Below are positions 10,751 to 22,172 of a stretch of DNA of 64,000 nt, piece after piece. The translations under genes and the position numbers were made by a program. Numbering within the stretch: position 1 is the stretch's first letter; the number at the start of each line of letters is the position of its first letter. The notes below the pieces were generated by a model, which was given only the letters and a program-made list of their open reading frames with translations, had not been told where the DNA came from and made no database searches. The stretch is from Aspidiotus rigidus (Eukaryota; Arthropoda; Insecta; Hemiptera; Diaspididae): the NCBI GenBank assembly GCA_035079385.1, contig JAVHKY010000005.1:5208001-5272000 (forward strand), written 5' to 3'.

Positions 10751-12590
10751 ATTACTGGTACTGAGAAATTTCTGGTGCTTTATGCCTGTGTGCACGTAGA
10801 ACAAGAGTGGTGCGGTAAGTGAAAGAGGTTAAAAAAACTTGGAAAAAATCTTTGCATTACATTCTACTACATTATTTAGAATTTCCATGCTGATACCTTT
10901 TTCTAGCCTTTTCTCGTCACTTCGTCACTTCTAGCCTTTTCAGTGTGATGTTTTCAGGTTCCTGAAGCGTACTTGTTTCGTTTGTTCGACCTACATCATT
11001 CTTATTTGTAGATTACCGAAATAGGTCACAAATTTGGAGTCTGTACTAATCGAACTTTTTCACTCCCTTTTCCATCATCCGAATTTTTTGCTACACCATT
11101 ATATAAGGATGTAGTGTTCATTAAAAACAATAGAAATTGGAGGAACGATTCTTGAATAAAAAAAGATTATGAAAACAAGATTCGCTAAAAAAAAATTCAA
11201 TAGTAAACTCATCCACCCACGGGCGCTATTTAAAATACACCCACACATGCGTGATCTTGACAACACAGAAAAACGTACATCCGCGTAATTCGTGAGATGA
11301 CCATAACCACATTTTATATTTGATGCATTTTTTGTCCATTTACTATTCTACAGCCAACCGCGCTTTCTTAATTGAACGTGCTGACATCCAACAATTTTCT
11401 CTCGTAATACAGAATAATATTTAATTGATCCTCTCATCATTTTTCTACCTCCAACGGCTTGTACTCTACTGTGAAAAATGCGTCACCTAAAAAAGTGCAT
11501 AACTCAAGAAAAACTGTTTTGAGGAAGTGCGGCGGGTAAAAATTTGGAACACTATATCGAAAAGAAAGACAAAGCTTATCGCAAATTTCAGCCGGAAAGA
11601 CCAAGTTAGACGCTTACGTACATAACTTTGTTTTGCCATCTTTGCGCAAAGAAAATTGTTTGTTTCCCTTGAAAATTTTATATCAAGGGACCATTGAATT
11701 CATTATAGACCATCAGCCCTAACTAGAAGATCGAGAAAAGCAAATCTTTTTTGATGACCTCACACCAACATAGTTTCCTCATCTGTGCCCCATATCTGTA
11801 GCTCACCTTGGTCCTTTCCGCCTCATATATGTAGCTGACAATCCGAAATTTTTTTAGACTCCTAAAGTAGGTCAGGGCCGTGCCCACGTTACAAACCGCT
11901 CCCTATCATGTCTGTTGAGCGTTCTGAGTAACACAAATATCTTATCATGATTTCAGAAGCCCTCTTACGCGTTGAAAACAACGTTGATCGCCGTTCTCCT
12001 CTCTATCGTTTCATTAAACGGTACAAACTGCGACAAGGCATTTTGACCACAATTTTTCACTCAAGGGACACCATTTACTTCCGCAAATACCTCCTGTTAA
12101 ACTGTAAGGTTGCCTCAAAATAAGGACATTTTTGAGTAATCCCGTTTCACGAACTCATTTAGTTTTTGTACGCATCGCACATGAAAATACGTGAGAATTT
12201 TGCTCAAGTACTACCATATGACACAGATTACCTTCCATGGTCACCACAATAAATGCTATTAAGGAACGTGGGTTGGTCGTAAAAATAAACCAAAATATCA
12301 AGATGATAGAATAATGCCTCTCACGTGTTGGTACGTTTTTACAGATCACCACTTTTATATTAAAAAAAATACGGGCTTTTGCGCACTTGGCTTTGGAGTC
12401 AGAGCTTGAATGATTTTAGGCTAACAATCTTTTTAATCATCTCATGATTCTCCTTCACGAAACTCGAATCTAGGTCTCTTTTTTTCTAGATAGGAATCGG
12501 GAGTCAAAATTTTTCCAAAACGTTCGATGATTTCACAGTTCTGAAGAGAATGCGGACATTTTTCCGAGAGAAGTATCCTCAAACAGAGGT
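10751..12590. other. No gene recognised
   Basis: AT-rich DNA with short random ORFs. The only long minus-strand ORF here (12155-12352) has no recognisable motif. Confidence 0.55.
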
Positions 12591-12599
12591 ATCAGTTAC

Positions 12600-13015
12600 T
12601 GTGACGTCACAAGGTTGACGTATCAAGTCATCAAATGTGACGTCACAAACCCAGACTTTGTAGCTATACATAATAAAAGAGGAACTTGAACACAACTGAT
12701 GACGTCATCAGATTGTGACGTCAAAACGTTGACGTATGAAGTCATCAAATTGTGACGTCACAGTCTACGGACTTTGTGGCTATACATAATAGGAGAGGAA
12801 CTCGAAAAAAGCTGATGACGTCATCATATTGTGATGTTACAAGGTTGACATATGAAGTCATCAAATCGTGACGTCACAAACCCGGACTTTGTAGCTATAC
12901 ATAATAGAAGAGGAACTTGAACAAAACTGATGACGTTATCAGATTGTGATGTTTAAAGGTTGACGTATGAAGTCATCAAGTTGTGACGTCACAGTCCCGG
13001 GCATTTGGAGCTGTA
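12600..13015. repeat. About 115-bp tandem repeat rich in TGACGTCA
   Basis: Four units; 'gatgacgtcatca' or a variant starts at 12698, 12814 and 12929. Eight perfect TGACGTCA octamers (the cAMP-response/ATF palindrome) lie at 12602, 12638, 12700, 12716, 12753, 12816, 12869 and 12984. Between them is 'agctatacataatag' with 'gaggaacttgaa', related to family A. Single versions of this CRE-rich segment sit beside other family A copies at about 3715-3765, 21980-22010 and 41240-41275. Confidence 0.85.
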
Positions 13016-13150
13016 TATGTATAAATTCAAGTCATAAACGTAAAACCGCATGAAGAAAGGAAAACTTTGAAAACAGATGGAGATCGCAATGACAAAGAGG
13101 AGAAAAGTTATAAGTTTAATTTGTTTGTTTACTTTTCGGTACATTCTTTT

Positions 13151-13290
13151 CAGTTGTAATAGACTTTACTGGACCGTATAAATTAATTAAATCACGAGCG
13201 TTTTCGGTCATAGACCATCGAGCCCGTCGATGGTCGAAAGCTCTTGTGACTCAATTACTTTATACGGTCCAGTAAAGTTTATTTCAACTG
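13151..13290. repeat. 140-bp inverted repeat, probable Penelope terminal hairpin
   Basis: From cagttgtaat (13151) to atttcaactg (13290) the two halves are complementary around a short centre (gcccg) near 13220, including 'tttactggaccgtata'. Each half carries a 'gagcg-ttttcgg' or 'tcgaaagctc' block like the conserved motif of the other Penelope ends here. The simplest reading is two terminal repeats of one Penelope family joined in opposite orientation. Confidence 0.6.
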
Positions 13291-13426
13291 ATAGAAGCTA
13301 TAATCTCTTGAAGAATGTAATCACTTTTGACAGTAGAAGATTGTCCTGCTTGGTGATTAGACGAGACAGGAAGAACAGAACCGACCAATAAGATGACAGC
13401 AAACCTCGTAGCCAAAAAAAAAAAAC
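13291..13426. mobile_element. Penelope terminal sequence, left half (split)
   Basis: Matches 54882-54985 in order: 'tttgacag', 'ggtgatt-gacgaga', 'gaagaac-gaacc', 'accaat', 'gtagcc' and 'acgcagca'. Its continuation was displaced to 16396 by the foldback 2 insertion. Confidence 0.7.
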
Positions 13427-13435
13427 GCAGCACAT
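13427..13435. repeat. Target-site duplication, left of foldback 2
   Basis: gcagcacat, identical to 16387-16395; the uninterrupted relative at about 54979 reads gcagcattt. Confidence 0.88.
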
Positions 13436-16386
13436 AGGTCAATGTCACCAGCCCCCCCCCCCATGTCGAATATTCACCCCCAAAATAGTGTGAATCGTTT
13501 GTTCCACGTTTGTACCACCCTTATTTCCGTTTGTTCCAACCCTCATCCCCATGAAACAGTGAGCGGGGTTAGTGACACGACAGCCACCCCCCCTTGTCGA
13601 ATTTTCACCCCAAAATAGTGTGAATCGTTTGTTCTACGTTTGTTCCGGTTTGTTCCACCCTCATTTCTGTTTGTTCCAACCCCCTGTTGCATGAAACAGT
13701 GTGCGGGGCTAGCTGAATGAAATGTGCTCAATTAGTGTTGAAATACGCGATTTTTATGTTTTGTGGTTTCCTCTTTCTTTAAATGCTCACAATCTTCGGT
13801 GGGGCTACTGTGAAAACAATACCCGCCCCTCACTTTTCCAAATTTCAACTGGGAACCTGTTTGTTCTATGGGACTTGGAATATTTTTGACTATCAAGCTA
13901 TTTGTATGTGAAGAACTTGGAGAAATATTGACTTTCAATCTGGTGGAAACTGACCTAACCTAATAAGGTAAGTGGAACTTGACAAAAGTGAACAAGAAAT
14001 TTAGGGTGGGAGACATGCCAACCCCTCCTGACCGTAGTTCTCGGGTTTTCATCCGGAGGAGGGAATGATACCGTCAAGCTCGACTTTCGTCATCAGCTCG
14101 TGGTAAGAGAACGATCAAGACCCCGTGTTTGACAGAGTCAGGCGAATGATGCCTGGGTTCAACATAGATCGACTGAGGCCCCGTGTATGATTGAGGCGGG
14201 TACTTTCGCAAAAACACATATTGTTACTTGCCAAGGAGGGAATGATACCGGCGACTTCGTTTTCCATTACATACTCCCGGTAAGAGATCGACTGAGGCCC
14301 CGTGTATGACCAAGGCGGGTGCGTCCGCAAAAACTCTCGTTGTTTCCTGCCAAGGAAAGAATGATGCCGGCGACTTCGTTTTCCATTACATGCTTGCGGT
14401 AAGAGAACAACTGAGGCCCCGTATATGACCAAGGCGGGTGCATGCGCGAAAACGCCCGTTGTTTCTTGCTGAGGAGAGAATGATACGGTCGACTTTGTTT
14501 TCCATTACATGCTCGGGGTAAGAGAACGATCAATGCCTCGTGTTCGACAGGGGCAGGCGGATGCGAGAAAATCCTCACACGTTCACGCGAGGGAGGGAAT
14601 GATACTGTGAACCTCGTCTTTTGTTATGAGCTTGCGGTGTGAGATTGAATAGGCCTCGTAATAGGACGGGCAAAGTCACAAAAAATCTCGTTGTTTCACG
14701 CAAAGGTGGCAAGGTGGTTACTCTAAAGTCTGTCTTCGGTCATGAGCTTCCAGTGGGAGATCGGGAAGGATCCCCTGTCAATAGAGGCGGGTGAATCTGT
14801 AAAATTTTGCGTGAAGATACTTGAAGGATTGAACACGGGGCCTTGATCGTTCTCTAACGGAAAGCTTAACGAACGACGGTCTCGGGATATCCTCCTCTGC
14901 ACTGGCTGACAAAACAGGAATTTTCTTGATTTCACGTGCTTAAATAAAACGGGGCTGTTACAGTTGTCTCCTTGCGAGGTCACAGTGGGACGCGAATTTC
15001 GCGGTATGTTTTTCTCCATTGCCTGAAACAACAAGTATTTGCACGTACTCACCCAAATAGATTGAACACAGGGCTCCAACTGATCTCTCACCGCGAGCTC
15101 ATGGCAGACAACAATCTCCCTGATACCCTTCGTGTCTCAACGGGAAATTTTTTCGGGTTTGTCCGCCTCTATTGAACAGGGAGTCCTACCCGACCTCCCA
15201 TCGCAAGCTCATGACCGAAAACAGAATTTGGAGTAACTTTGCCACCTCGGCGTGAAACAACAAGATTTTGTGACTTTGCCCGTCCTATCACGGGGCCTAT
15301 TCAATCTTTCACCGAGAGCTCATAACGAAAGACGAGCTTCACGGTATCACTCCCTCTTCGCGTGGACGTACGAGAATTTTCTGGCATCCGCCCGCCTCTA
15401 TCGAAGACGGGGCCTGAGTCGATCTTTTACCGTGAGCATGTAATGAAAGACAAAGTCGCCGGTATTATTTTTTCCTTAGCAAGAAACAAGAGGAATTTTT
15501 GCGGATGCACCCGCCTTGGTCATACACGGGGCCTCAGTCGATCTTTTACCGCGGGTATGTAATGGAAAACGAAGTCGCCGGTATCATTCCCTCCTTGGTA
15601 AGTAACAATATGTGTTTTTGCGAAAGTACCCGCCTCAATCATACACGGGGCCTCAGTCGATCTATGTTGAACCCAGGCATCATTCGCCTGACTCTGTCAA
15701 ACACGGGGTCTTGATCGTTCTCTTACCACGAGCTGATGACGAAAGTCGAGCTTGACGGTATCATTCCCTCCTCCGGATGAAAACCCGAGAACTACGGTCA
15801 GGAGGGGTTGGCATGTCTCCCACCCTAAATTTCTTGTTCACTTTTGTCAAGTTCCACTTACCTTATTAGGTTAGGTCAGTTTCCACCAGATTGAAAGTCA
15901 ATATTTCTCCAAGTTCTTCACATACAAATAGCTTGATAGTCAAAAATATTCCAAGTCCCATAGAACAAACAGGTTCCCAGTTGAAATTTGGAAAAGTGAG
16001 GGGCGGGTATTGTTTTCACAGTAGCCCCACCGAAGATTGTGAGCATTTAAAGAAAGAGGAAACCACAAAATATAAAAATCGCGCATTTCAACACTAATTG
16101 AGCACATTTCATTCAGCTAGCCCCGCACACTGTTTCATGCAACGAGGGGTTGGAACAAACAGAAATGAGAGTGGAACAAACCGGAACAAACGATTCACAC
16201 TATTTTGGGGTGAAAATTCGACATGGGGGGGCTGTCGTGTCACTAACCCCGCACACTGTTTCATGGGGATGTGGGTTGGAACAAACAGAAATAAAGGTGG
16301 AACAAACCGGAACAAACATAGAACAAACGATTCACACTATTTTGGGGCGAATATTCGACATGGGGGGGGGCTGTTCACATTGACCT
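13436..16386. mobile_element. Foldback element 2 (2951 bp, 9-bp target duplication)
   Basis: A near-complete palindrome. The ends read AGGTCAATGT...ACATTGACCT, and each is followed inward by a C/G run and a short tandem block with 'gtttgttcc'. The arms are about 1.4 kb with a coordinate sum near 29829; the translated segments 13732-13938 (minus) and 15891-16097 (plus) differ at only 2 of 68 positions, so the arms are very similar. One satellite unit is present in one arm only. The inner arms are 119-bp satellite units, and the roughly 320-bp unpaired middle (14815-15140) matches 720-1010 and 63790-64000. The flanking 9-bp duplication and long compound inverted repeats are typical of Foldback/Mutator-type elements. 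No transposase is present. Confidence 0.9.
14050..15780. repeat. 119-121-bp satellite units in both arms of foldback 2
   Basis: Minus-oriented units run from about 14050 to 14830 and plus-oriented units from about 15100 to 15780. Each has the 'ctcatgac-gaaag', 'gaattttc' and 'acggggcctcagtcgatc' blocks. They match the arrays at both window ends. Confidence 0.85.
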
Positions 16387-16395
16387 GCAGCACAT
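16387..16395. repeat. Target-site duplication, right of foldback 2
   Basis: gcagcacat, exact copy of 13427-13435. Confidence 0.88.
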
Positions 16396-16560
16396 GAGCG
16401 GATGGACCAATCACGACGCAGTTTTGTTCTAGTCTAGCCAATCAGATTACAGCGTTAGGCTTTAAAAACTAATGTTTCAGACTGTCTTTGTTCCTACTGA
16501 TAATGGGGTAACACCCGAAAGTACTTTGTAAACTAACTAATAAGGTAGAATTGTACACTT
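16396..16560 (+). mobile_element. Penelope terminal sequence, right half (split)
   Basis: Continues the left half: 'gaccaatcacgacgcagt' and 'agccaatcag' match the CCAAT-bearing text at 54997-55035. Its last 70 bases match the complement of 59335-59400, including 'gtaacacccgaaagta' and 'actaataa'. Confidence 0.7.
16488..16552 (+). ncRNA. Hammerhead-like motif, mutated core
   Basis: CTGATAA at 16497-16503, stem II GGGGTAACACCC, GAAA at 16517-16520, then a short hairpin and 'ctaataaggtag'. It is a plus-strand relative of the motif at 59343-59400 but has A for the invariant second G of CUGANGA, which should abolish cleavage. Confidence 0.5.
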
Positions 16561-19500
16561 GAGATCTTTTTAATTATCTATTTTAGCTCTAGAACATCAA
16601 ACACTCACACCAGCGGAAAATTTATTTGAAATATTTCATTGTGTGACACGTTAGGCCTTATACAAAATACAGCCTATTGCTTTCATTGAAGTATTTCAAA
16701 CAAATTACTTAGTTTCATTAGCAACGAACAGCGAGAGAATTAAAACCTCGATTTACTTCGCGGTTCATCTACTCATCAGACATTACGAAATTCACGCAAT
16801 ACAACGTGAATAATACCTGATTATGATTTTTTCAAAGCGTGTACGTTATCGCAATTTTACCTCTCTGCGTAGTCTACGTATTCCACACTCGAAACTTTCT
16901 TAAACTGATAACAGCTGATAAGAGTTTTCTCACGCGGCGACCATTCTAAAGTCGTTTTACTCGCGCCAACACAATTGAACTCGTGTTATACATACGCGCA
17001 CCTACCTATCTGTAAAGTGCGATTACAGTCTGATTTGGAATGAAGACTATATTCTTCGATTAGCACAGGTCGATACGAGATTATTCCTTCGATAATGAGT
17101 AAATAAACTGCACAAATAATATTCAGACGTCGATATTATACATGCAGCACTCTGTAGCAATACAGAGGAGTGATTTGTAATACAAGAGTGCGGAATAGTT
17201 GGTTCATGATAGGAAACGAAAACAAGAATCTGTTCCGAGTTTTGATAATTCGGTGAGACGAGAAAAAAAAAAAAAAAAACTCTTAAAAATTCCATTCATT
17301 CCCAAAATCGACGTATCAATTTTCACGAACGTATTTAGCAGGCGCCACGTTAATTGAGAGTGATTTCGATCTTCTTTTCTTCCTCTTCTTTAGATGATAG
17401 CCATTAAAAAAAATCGATCCATTGACGAGGAAAAAAATCACAAAATTTAGTACTCTCAGATTCAACACGTTCTCTGCTACGTACGATTGCGTTAACAGGA
17501 AAATCTGCTTACGTAATTACGAGTAACACACTAAGGCGATGCCGACAAGATAAATAACTGACTATCAACGAAATAGAGAAGTATTCAACCGAAATATTCG
17601 CATTTTACGTCGGAAACTGAACCTATAAAACGCCGCTGTACGCGTTATTAAACGATGAAATTGCAGATTAAAGAAATCGATGCAGGTTTAATCAGTCGAT
17701 TATTTGTGAACTACATAAATTGAGGCATTAATAGATCGGGCACGCGCAGCTCGAATTCGGTACCAGATTTTGATATACCACTCCTCGTCAGACACTACTT
17801 ATCTTTAAGCCAAATTTTTTCGAACAAAAAAAAGAAATTTCAAATTCCTAAAACAGTGGACCGTGCGACACGTGCGAAAAATCTGAGAAGAAGAGCGGGC
17901 GGAATATTACACCTTAATCGCTGTACGAGACTTCCATTTTTTCCATCATTACGATGATAACAGATTGAACACAAGATTACGTCGAAGAAGAAGAAATTCC
18001 TTTTTTTTCTCTCTCTGTCGCTTGCACTCAATTCCTTGAAATGTACTAGCTTCAATTTTCAAGTTAGTAAATCGAAGGGATGATATCGCAGCAATTCCCC
18101 AGGAATCTCTTAAGGTCGGTGCGTAAACATGCTGAACTTATTTGGCAGCCCAGATCAGTAGTAATAATAATAGCAAGACGTGAACGCATCTAACAAAGTA
18201 CTTAATTCAAAACGTCGATAAAATAAAGAGTAAAGCATTCATCCATAAACATTTCTTCCGCGTCACGACAGAGACGAAGTGACATTTATGACTCGCGACA
18301 CTCGACAACAAGTCAAACAATTCACATACTCACTAATAATGAGTATTTCGCGATGAAGTGGATATCACAAGTATGTATTCTTGATCAATGGCTACTGAAT
18401 ACAAAGACAGACCCAAGACTTTCTCTTCCCCTCGCTTGAATTTTCTGAGCGCGACAATCCTTTCTTTTTTTTTTCATAAGATAAGAACTTCAGGATTAAG
18501 ACAGGGGAAGAATATCGGTATTTTCGAAGACTTAAATATTGAGAAAACATGACGATGACCAATAAGAGTACGAAAATGAGAAATTAAATTCAGATACACG
18601 CAGGTGACGTCGCCAGATTAGAAAACCAAGAGTGGGCCAAAAAATGGGTGAAAGAGATTCCTAATGGACTCGAAAGAGCAAAGAGAAGAACGCGAATGAG
18701 GTGGAGTGAAAAAACGAGGAGGCTGAGTACGCCGCGTCACAAAGTGAAATACCGGTAAACCAAACGTCAATACAGGATTGTTAACGGGTTTGACCTACAG
18801 TCGAAAATAAAATTAAGACGTTCATTTGATGTCTGATGAAATTTGGACGTCGCCCAAAATAAGCGCATAGAGAAATGTAGAAAAATTCTCCGCGGTAAGT
18901 TTATAGAATAGATGGACTGTCCAGGAGAAACGATATATGAAAAAAAGCACAACAAAAAGAAAATCATCACGATGAGCATGACCCACAAAAGATAGTTGAG
19001 GAGGTAGGATGAAAAAACTTTGCGAAAGAAGCCAGGAGGACGTAATACATATACTTAATCTTCCATACTCAGTATCAGACGTAGACGCTTTCTTATTGGA
19101 ATCTCTGTATTCCAATCGGACACAACATCTTTGTTTTCATGTATTCACCAACTCTTCAACTGTCCCTCATTCCCTTTCTTTTCGTTCTTCCTTTTCTGGT
19201 ATCCTTCAGCCTACTCTCTGGAATCTCATTTAGATTTTCGTCGTGCATTTCTGACCTTCGTAATAGTACTTAAATCTCGAGAGTGAAGCCTAATAAACCG
19301 CGTCTTAGCTGTAGTATAGAAGAAGTCTAGTACCGGGTGCAGGAGAGCGGCTTAGCCTGGAGTGCAGTTGTGTATGAATCCCCCTAATATAGCCCAGTAG
19401 TATATCTTACACTATGTTAGGCCTCGGCGTAGGTCGAAATATTTTCAAGCCCTTGAAGTAAGTCCAGGTCACTGATGACGTCATCAAGCAACACAAAAAC

Positions 19501-19780
19501 CATGACGGTTCTTCTAGGAGTAGTCCTTAGTATAGAGGGTAGGATGAGCCAGCCAGTTAGTCGAACGTACAGCATATGAAGATGCTTTGTATGTTAGCCT
19601 TAGTATTAAGCTAACATACTACATTTTGGCTCCAGTATAGGAAAATTTAAGTATACTGACGGGAGGCCAGGGGCAACTTGCTCCTAAACTAAAAGTCAGG
19701 GGTAATGCCCTTCCCTTCACAAAATAGTGGAAGAGATGAAAATATGCTTGATTTAACAATAGGATAAAATAAAAAATTGA
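16561..19780. other. No gene recognised
   Basis: About 3.2 kb of AT-rich DNA. Short ORFs only, no HIF-alpha exon recognised on the minus strand. At 19390-19680 the text becomes rich in 'cctagta' and 'taagctaac', resembling 21500-21700. Confidence 0.5.
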
Positions 19781-20330
19781 TCAGAAGAAAAACGACGGCT
19801 TCCTTAACGAAGTTGAACGAGGAACGCAGGGAACCTGTTTTATGAGTCAAATGGGTATTGGTATTGAGAATTCAAGGAAGCTTAGGCCTAGATAAAGCTA
19901 GTATAAAGAACGCCTAGACCTACTATAAGCCTAGTATAATATTATAGTTTGAGAGTCTAAATTTTTCTCGAATCTCCAGCTATATATGGTAGCTCGAGAG
20001 TCGATATTTTTCCAAGTCCCCCTCCTATCATATATAGCCGAGAGTCGATATTTTTTCAAGTCCCCCTCCTATCATATATGGCTCGAGAGTCGACATTTTT
20101 CGAAGTCCCCCTCCTATCATATATGGCTCGAGAGTCGACATTTTTTCCAAGTCCCCCTCCTATCATATATAGCTCAAGAGTCGATATTTTTCCAAGTCCC
20201 CCTCCCATCATATATAGCTCAAGAGTCGAAATTTTTCCAAGTTTTTTGCTGGACGGCGCACGGCAAATTTCTCAAAAAGCCCCCCATAAAACAGGTTCCC
20301 TGTTAAAAGTTTTTGCCCCCCCACCCCCAA
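19781..20330. repeat. Family A repeat with six tandem short units
   Basis: Begins with 'acgacggcttccttaacg' and 'gcagggaacctgtttt', followed by the 'aagcctaggcctag' block and 'cctagtataatattatagtt' (19924-19943). Six copies of a roughly 45-bp unit follow ('tcctatcatatatagctcga' plus 'gagtcgatatttttccaagt'), then 'gctggacggcgcacggcaaa' and 'aacaggttccctgtt'. ORFs across this block are repeat-encoded. The uninterrupted 'aatattatagttt' here is the empty-site equivalent for foldback 3. Confidence 0.85.
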
Positions 20331-21110
20331 AAAAAAAAAAACAATTTACTCCGCCACCCATGTATGTTGGACCTAGTACAATGAAGGCATCGTTAGAAAT
20401 TTTAAGACAATTTTCCAGGAGTGGTCTCAAGGTTTCGTTAGTTCCGGATGTTTGTGACAATTTTCCAAGAGTAATTTCAATCTTAAGAGAACATTAAATG
20501 CTAAAATTTGGAACATCGAGCTACAAATGACAGACTGGGACTCCAATTTTGAATTCAATTCTCAATATCTCATTTGCCCCGTACAACAGAACAGGTTTCC
20601 TGTATTCCTCGTCCATCTTCTTTACTGAAACCGGCGTTTCACCTATCCTCCCACCACATGCAAGAACACAGGATATTTCCCTGTCCTTGCATTTACCTGA
20701 GATTTTGCCTACAATAGAATCAATTCGTTTTTGTAATTTACAAGAAAGATACTGGAAAGAGACACCTTCTCGATACAAAATAAAAGTAATATATAAGGTA
20801 TGATAGAAGATGTGAGAAGTTCTACTTCTTAGTTTTTATACGTGATCTTTCTCTATCACTCTCTTGGAGAACGAATTTCGACTCGCGAAAAAAGTTCCGT
20901 GAAAATGGACTTCTGCCCTAACCTCGAAACTCTTGCGCACTGAAAGCACTATCTCCACCCAGGTCAGTAAGGAGTGAAGATCGCCTGAAGAAGATAGGCA
21001 GTATATTTGAAAGTGAAGACAAGAATATTCTTTAGACTGGGTGGCTACTTGTTTCCAATAATTATGAATTTCTCTGACTCTTTCATGACCTCCCAGACCA
21101 TTTTTCTAGG
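20331..21110. other. No gene recognised
   Basis: Non-coding sequence between two family A copies; no motif recognised in the short ORFs on either strand. Confidence 0.5.
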
Positions 21111-21350
21111 TAAAATTCTCAATTTTAACACGGAACCTGTTTTGTGGAAGGCTTTTTGAGAAATTTGCCGTGCGCCGTCCAACAAAAAACTTGGAAAAAT
21201 TTCGACTCTTGAGCTATATGTGAAGAAAGGGGGACTCGGAAAAATTTCGACTCTCATAGGAGAGATTCTTAGAATACAGTAATTTCGACTCTCGAGCTAT
21301 ACAATATAATAGGAGGAGGACATAGATAAATTTCGACTATCGAGCTACGA
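21111..21350 (-). repeat. Family A repeat fragment, inverted
   Basis: Reverse-orientation landmarks: 'ttttgagaaatttgccgtgc', 'gccgtccaacaaaaaacttg', then units with 'aatttcgactctcgagctat'. Confidence 0.8.
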
Positions 21351-21830
21351 ATGAATGCAGAAGTGGAAGTATTATTTCAATGTCTTCACCGGCACTCTAT
21401 CCCGTTACTGGAGATCCGCGAGTCCAAGTTACCCCCTCCCCCCCCTGGATGGACTCAGAATCCTCGACCTAAACCAGAGATCTGTGAGTCCAAGTTCGAG
21501 TCTCTCAGTCCAAGCGTACAGTATATTGGGCTATACTAGGTTCAAACTAGGACTACCATATGCCTATGCTACGCTATACTAATACTACTCTGAAATAAGC
21601 ATTAAAGTAGGCATAGCATACATTAGACTACATTGGCCCTATACTAGGCCTATTATGGCTTAGCATATAGTATACTAGCCTAAGTCCACCAAAGAAGAGA
21701 AGAGCCTTTTCCTGGTGGACCAATACCATTGCCAAGTTGAGGAAAGAGTGCAACCGTCTAGACCTAGCATACACCTACTGTACGCTGCAGCGCGGATCAA
21801 GACAATCGTTTTGGGAGAGAAAAAAGGCGT
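21351..21830. other. Unassigned; CTAG/TA-rich segment
   Basis: At 21520-21700 short words such as 'ctatactagg', 'ggcctatta' and 'tagcatatag' alternate on both strands. Similar text occurs at 19390-19680 and in the inner family A block. No gene seen. Confidence 0.4.
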
Positions 21831-22172
21831 AAGGACCTTGGAATTTTCTAACAGGGAACCTGTTTTATCGGGGGAGGGGGGTCGGAAAAAACGTCCGCCG
21901 TCCGGCCGGCCGACAAAGATCGAAACTCGAAAATTTTCCGAGTCCCCCTCCTATCATATATAGCTCGGAGGCGGGGCCTGTGACGTCACAATTTGATGAC
22001 GTGACGTCATAATCTACATTTTTAGATCCAACGTGCCTAAAAAAACAGGTTTCCTACCACCCCTCGTTCAACTCCGTCGAGGAACCCGCGACTTTTTTCA
22101 ACAGGGAACCTGTTTTATGGGGGGCTTTTTGAGAAATTTGCCGTGCGCCGTCCAGCAAAAAACTTGGAAAAT
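21831..22172. repeat. Family A fragments with CRE-like segment
   Basis: Contains 'aacagggaacctgtttt' twice, a G-run with 'cggaaaaaacgtccgccgtc', one short unit, and 'tgacgtcac ... gatgacgtgacgtcat' at 21980-22010. Several pieces are in mixed orientation, suggesting nested insertions. Confidence 0.7.

Noticed and set aside
14115..15714. Family of arginine-rich ORFs (for example 14267-14578, 15362-15562, 63317-63583, 1173-1361) that look like related proteins
   Set aside because: They are translations of the 119-bp satellite, in mirror orientation in the two foldback arms. No start context, codon bias or conservation independent of the repeat.
19986..20497. ORFs with repeated [14 protein letters not shown] text, also at 22328-22783
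   Set aside because: Translation of the tandem 45-50-bp family A unit; shifts with unit number and exists in several frames.
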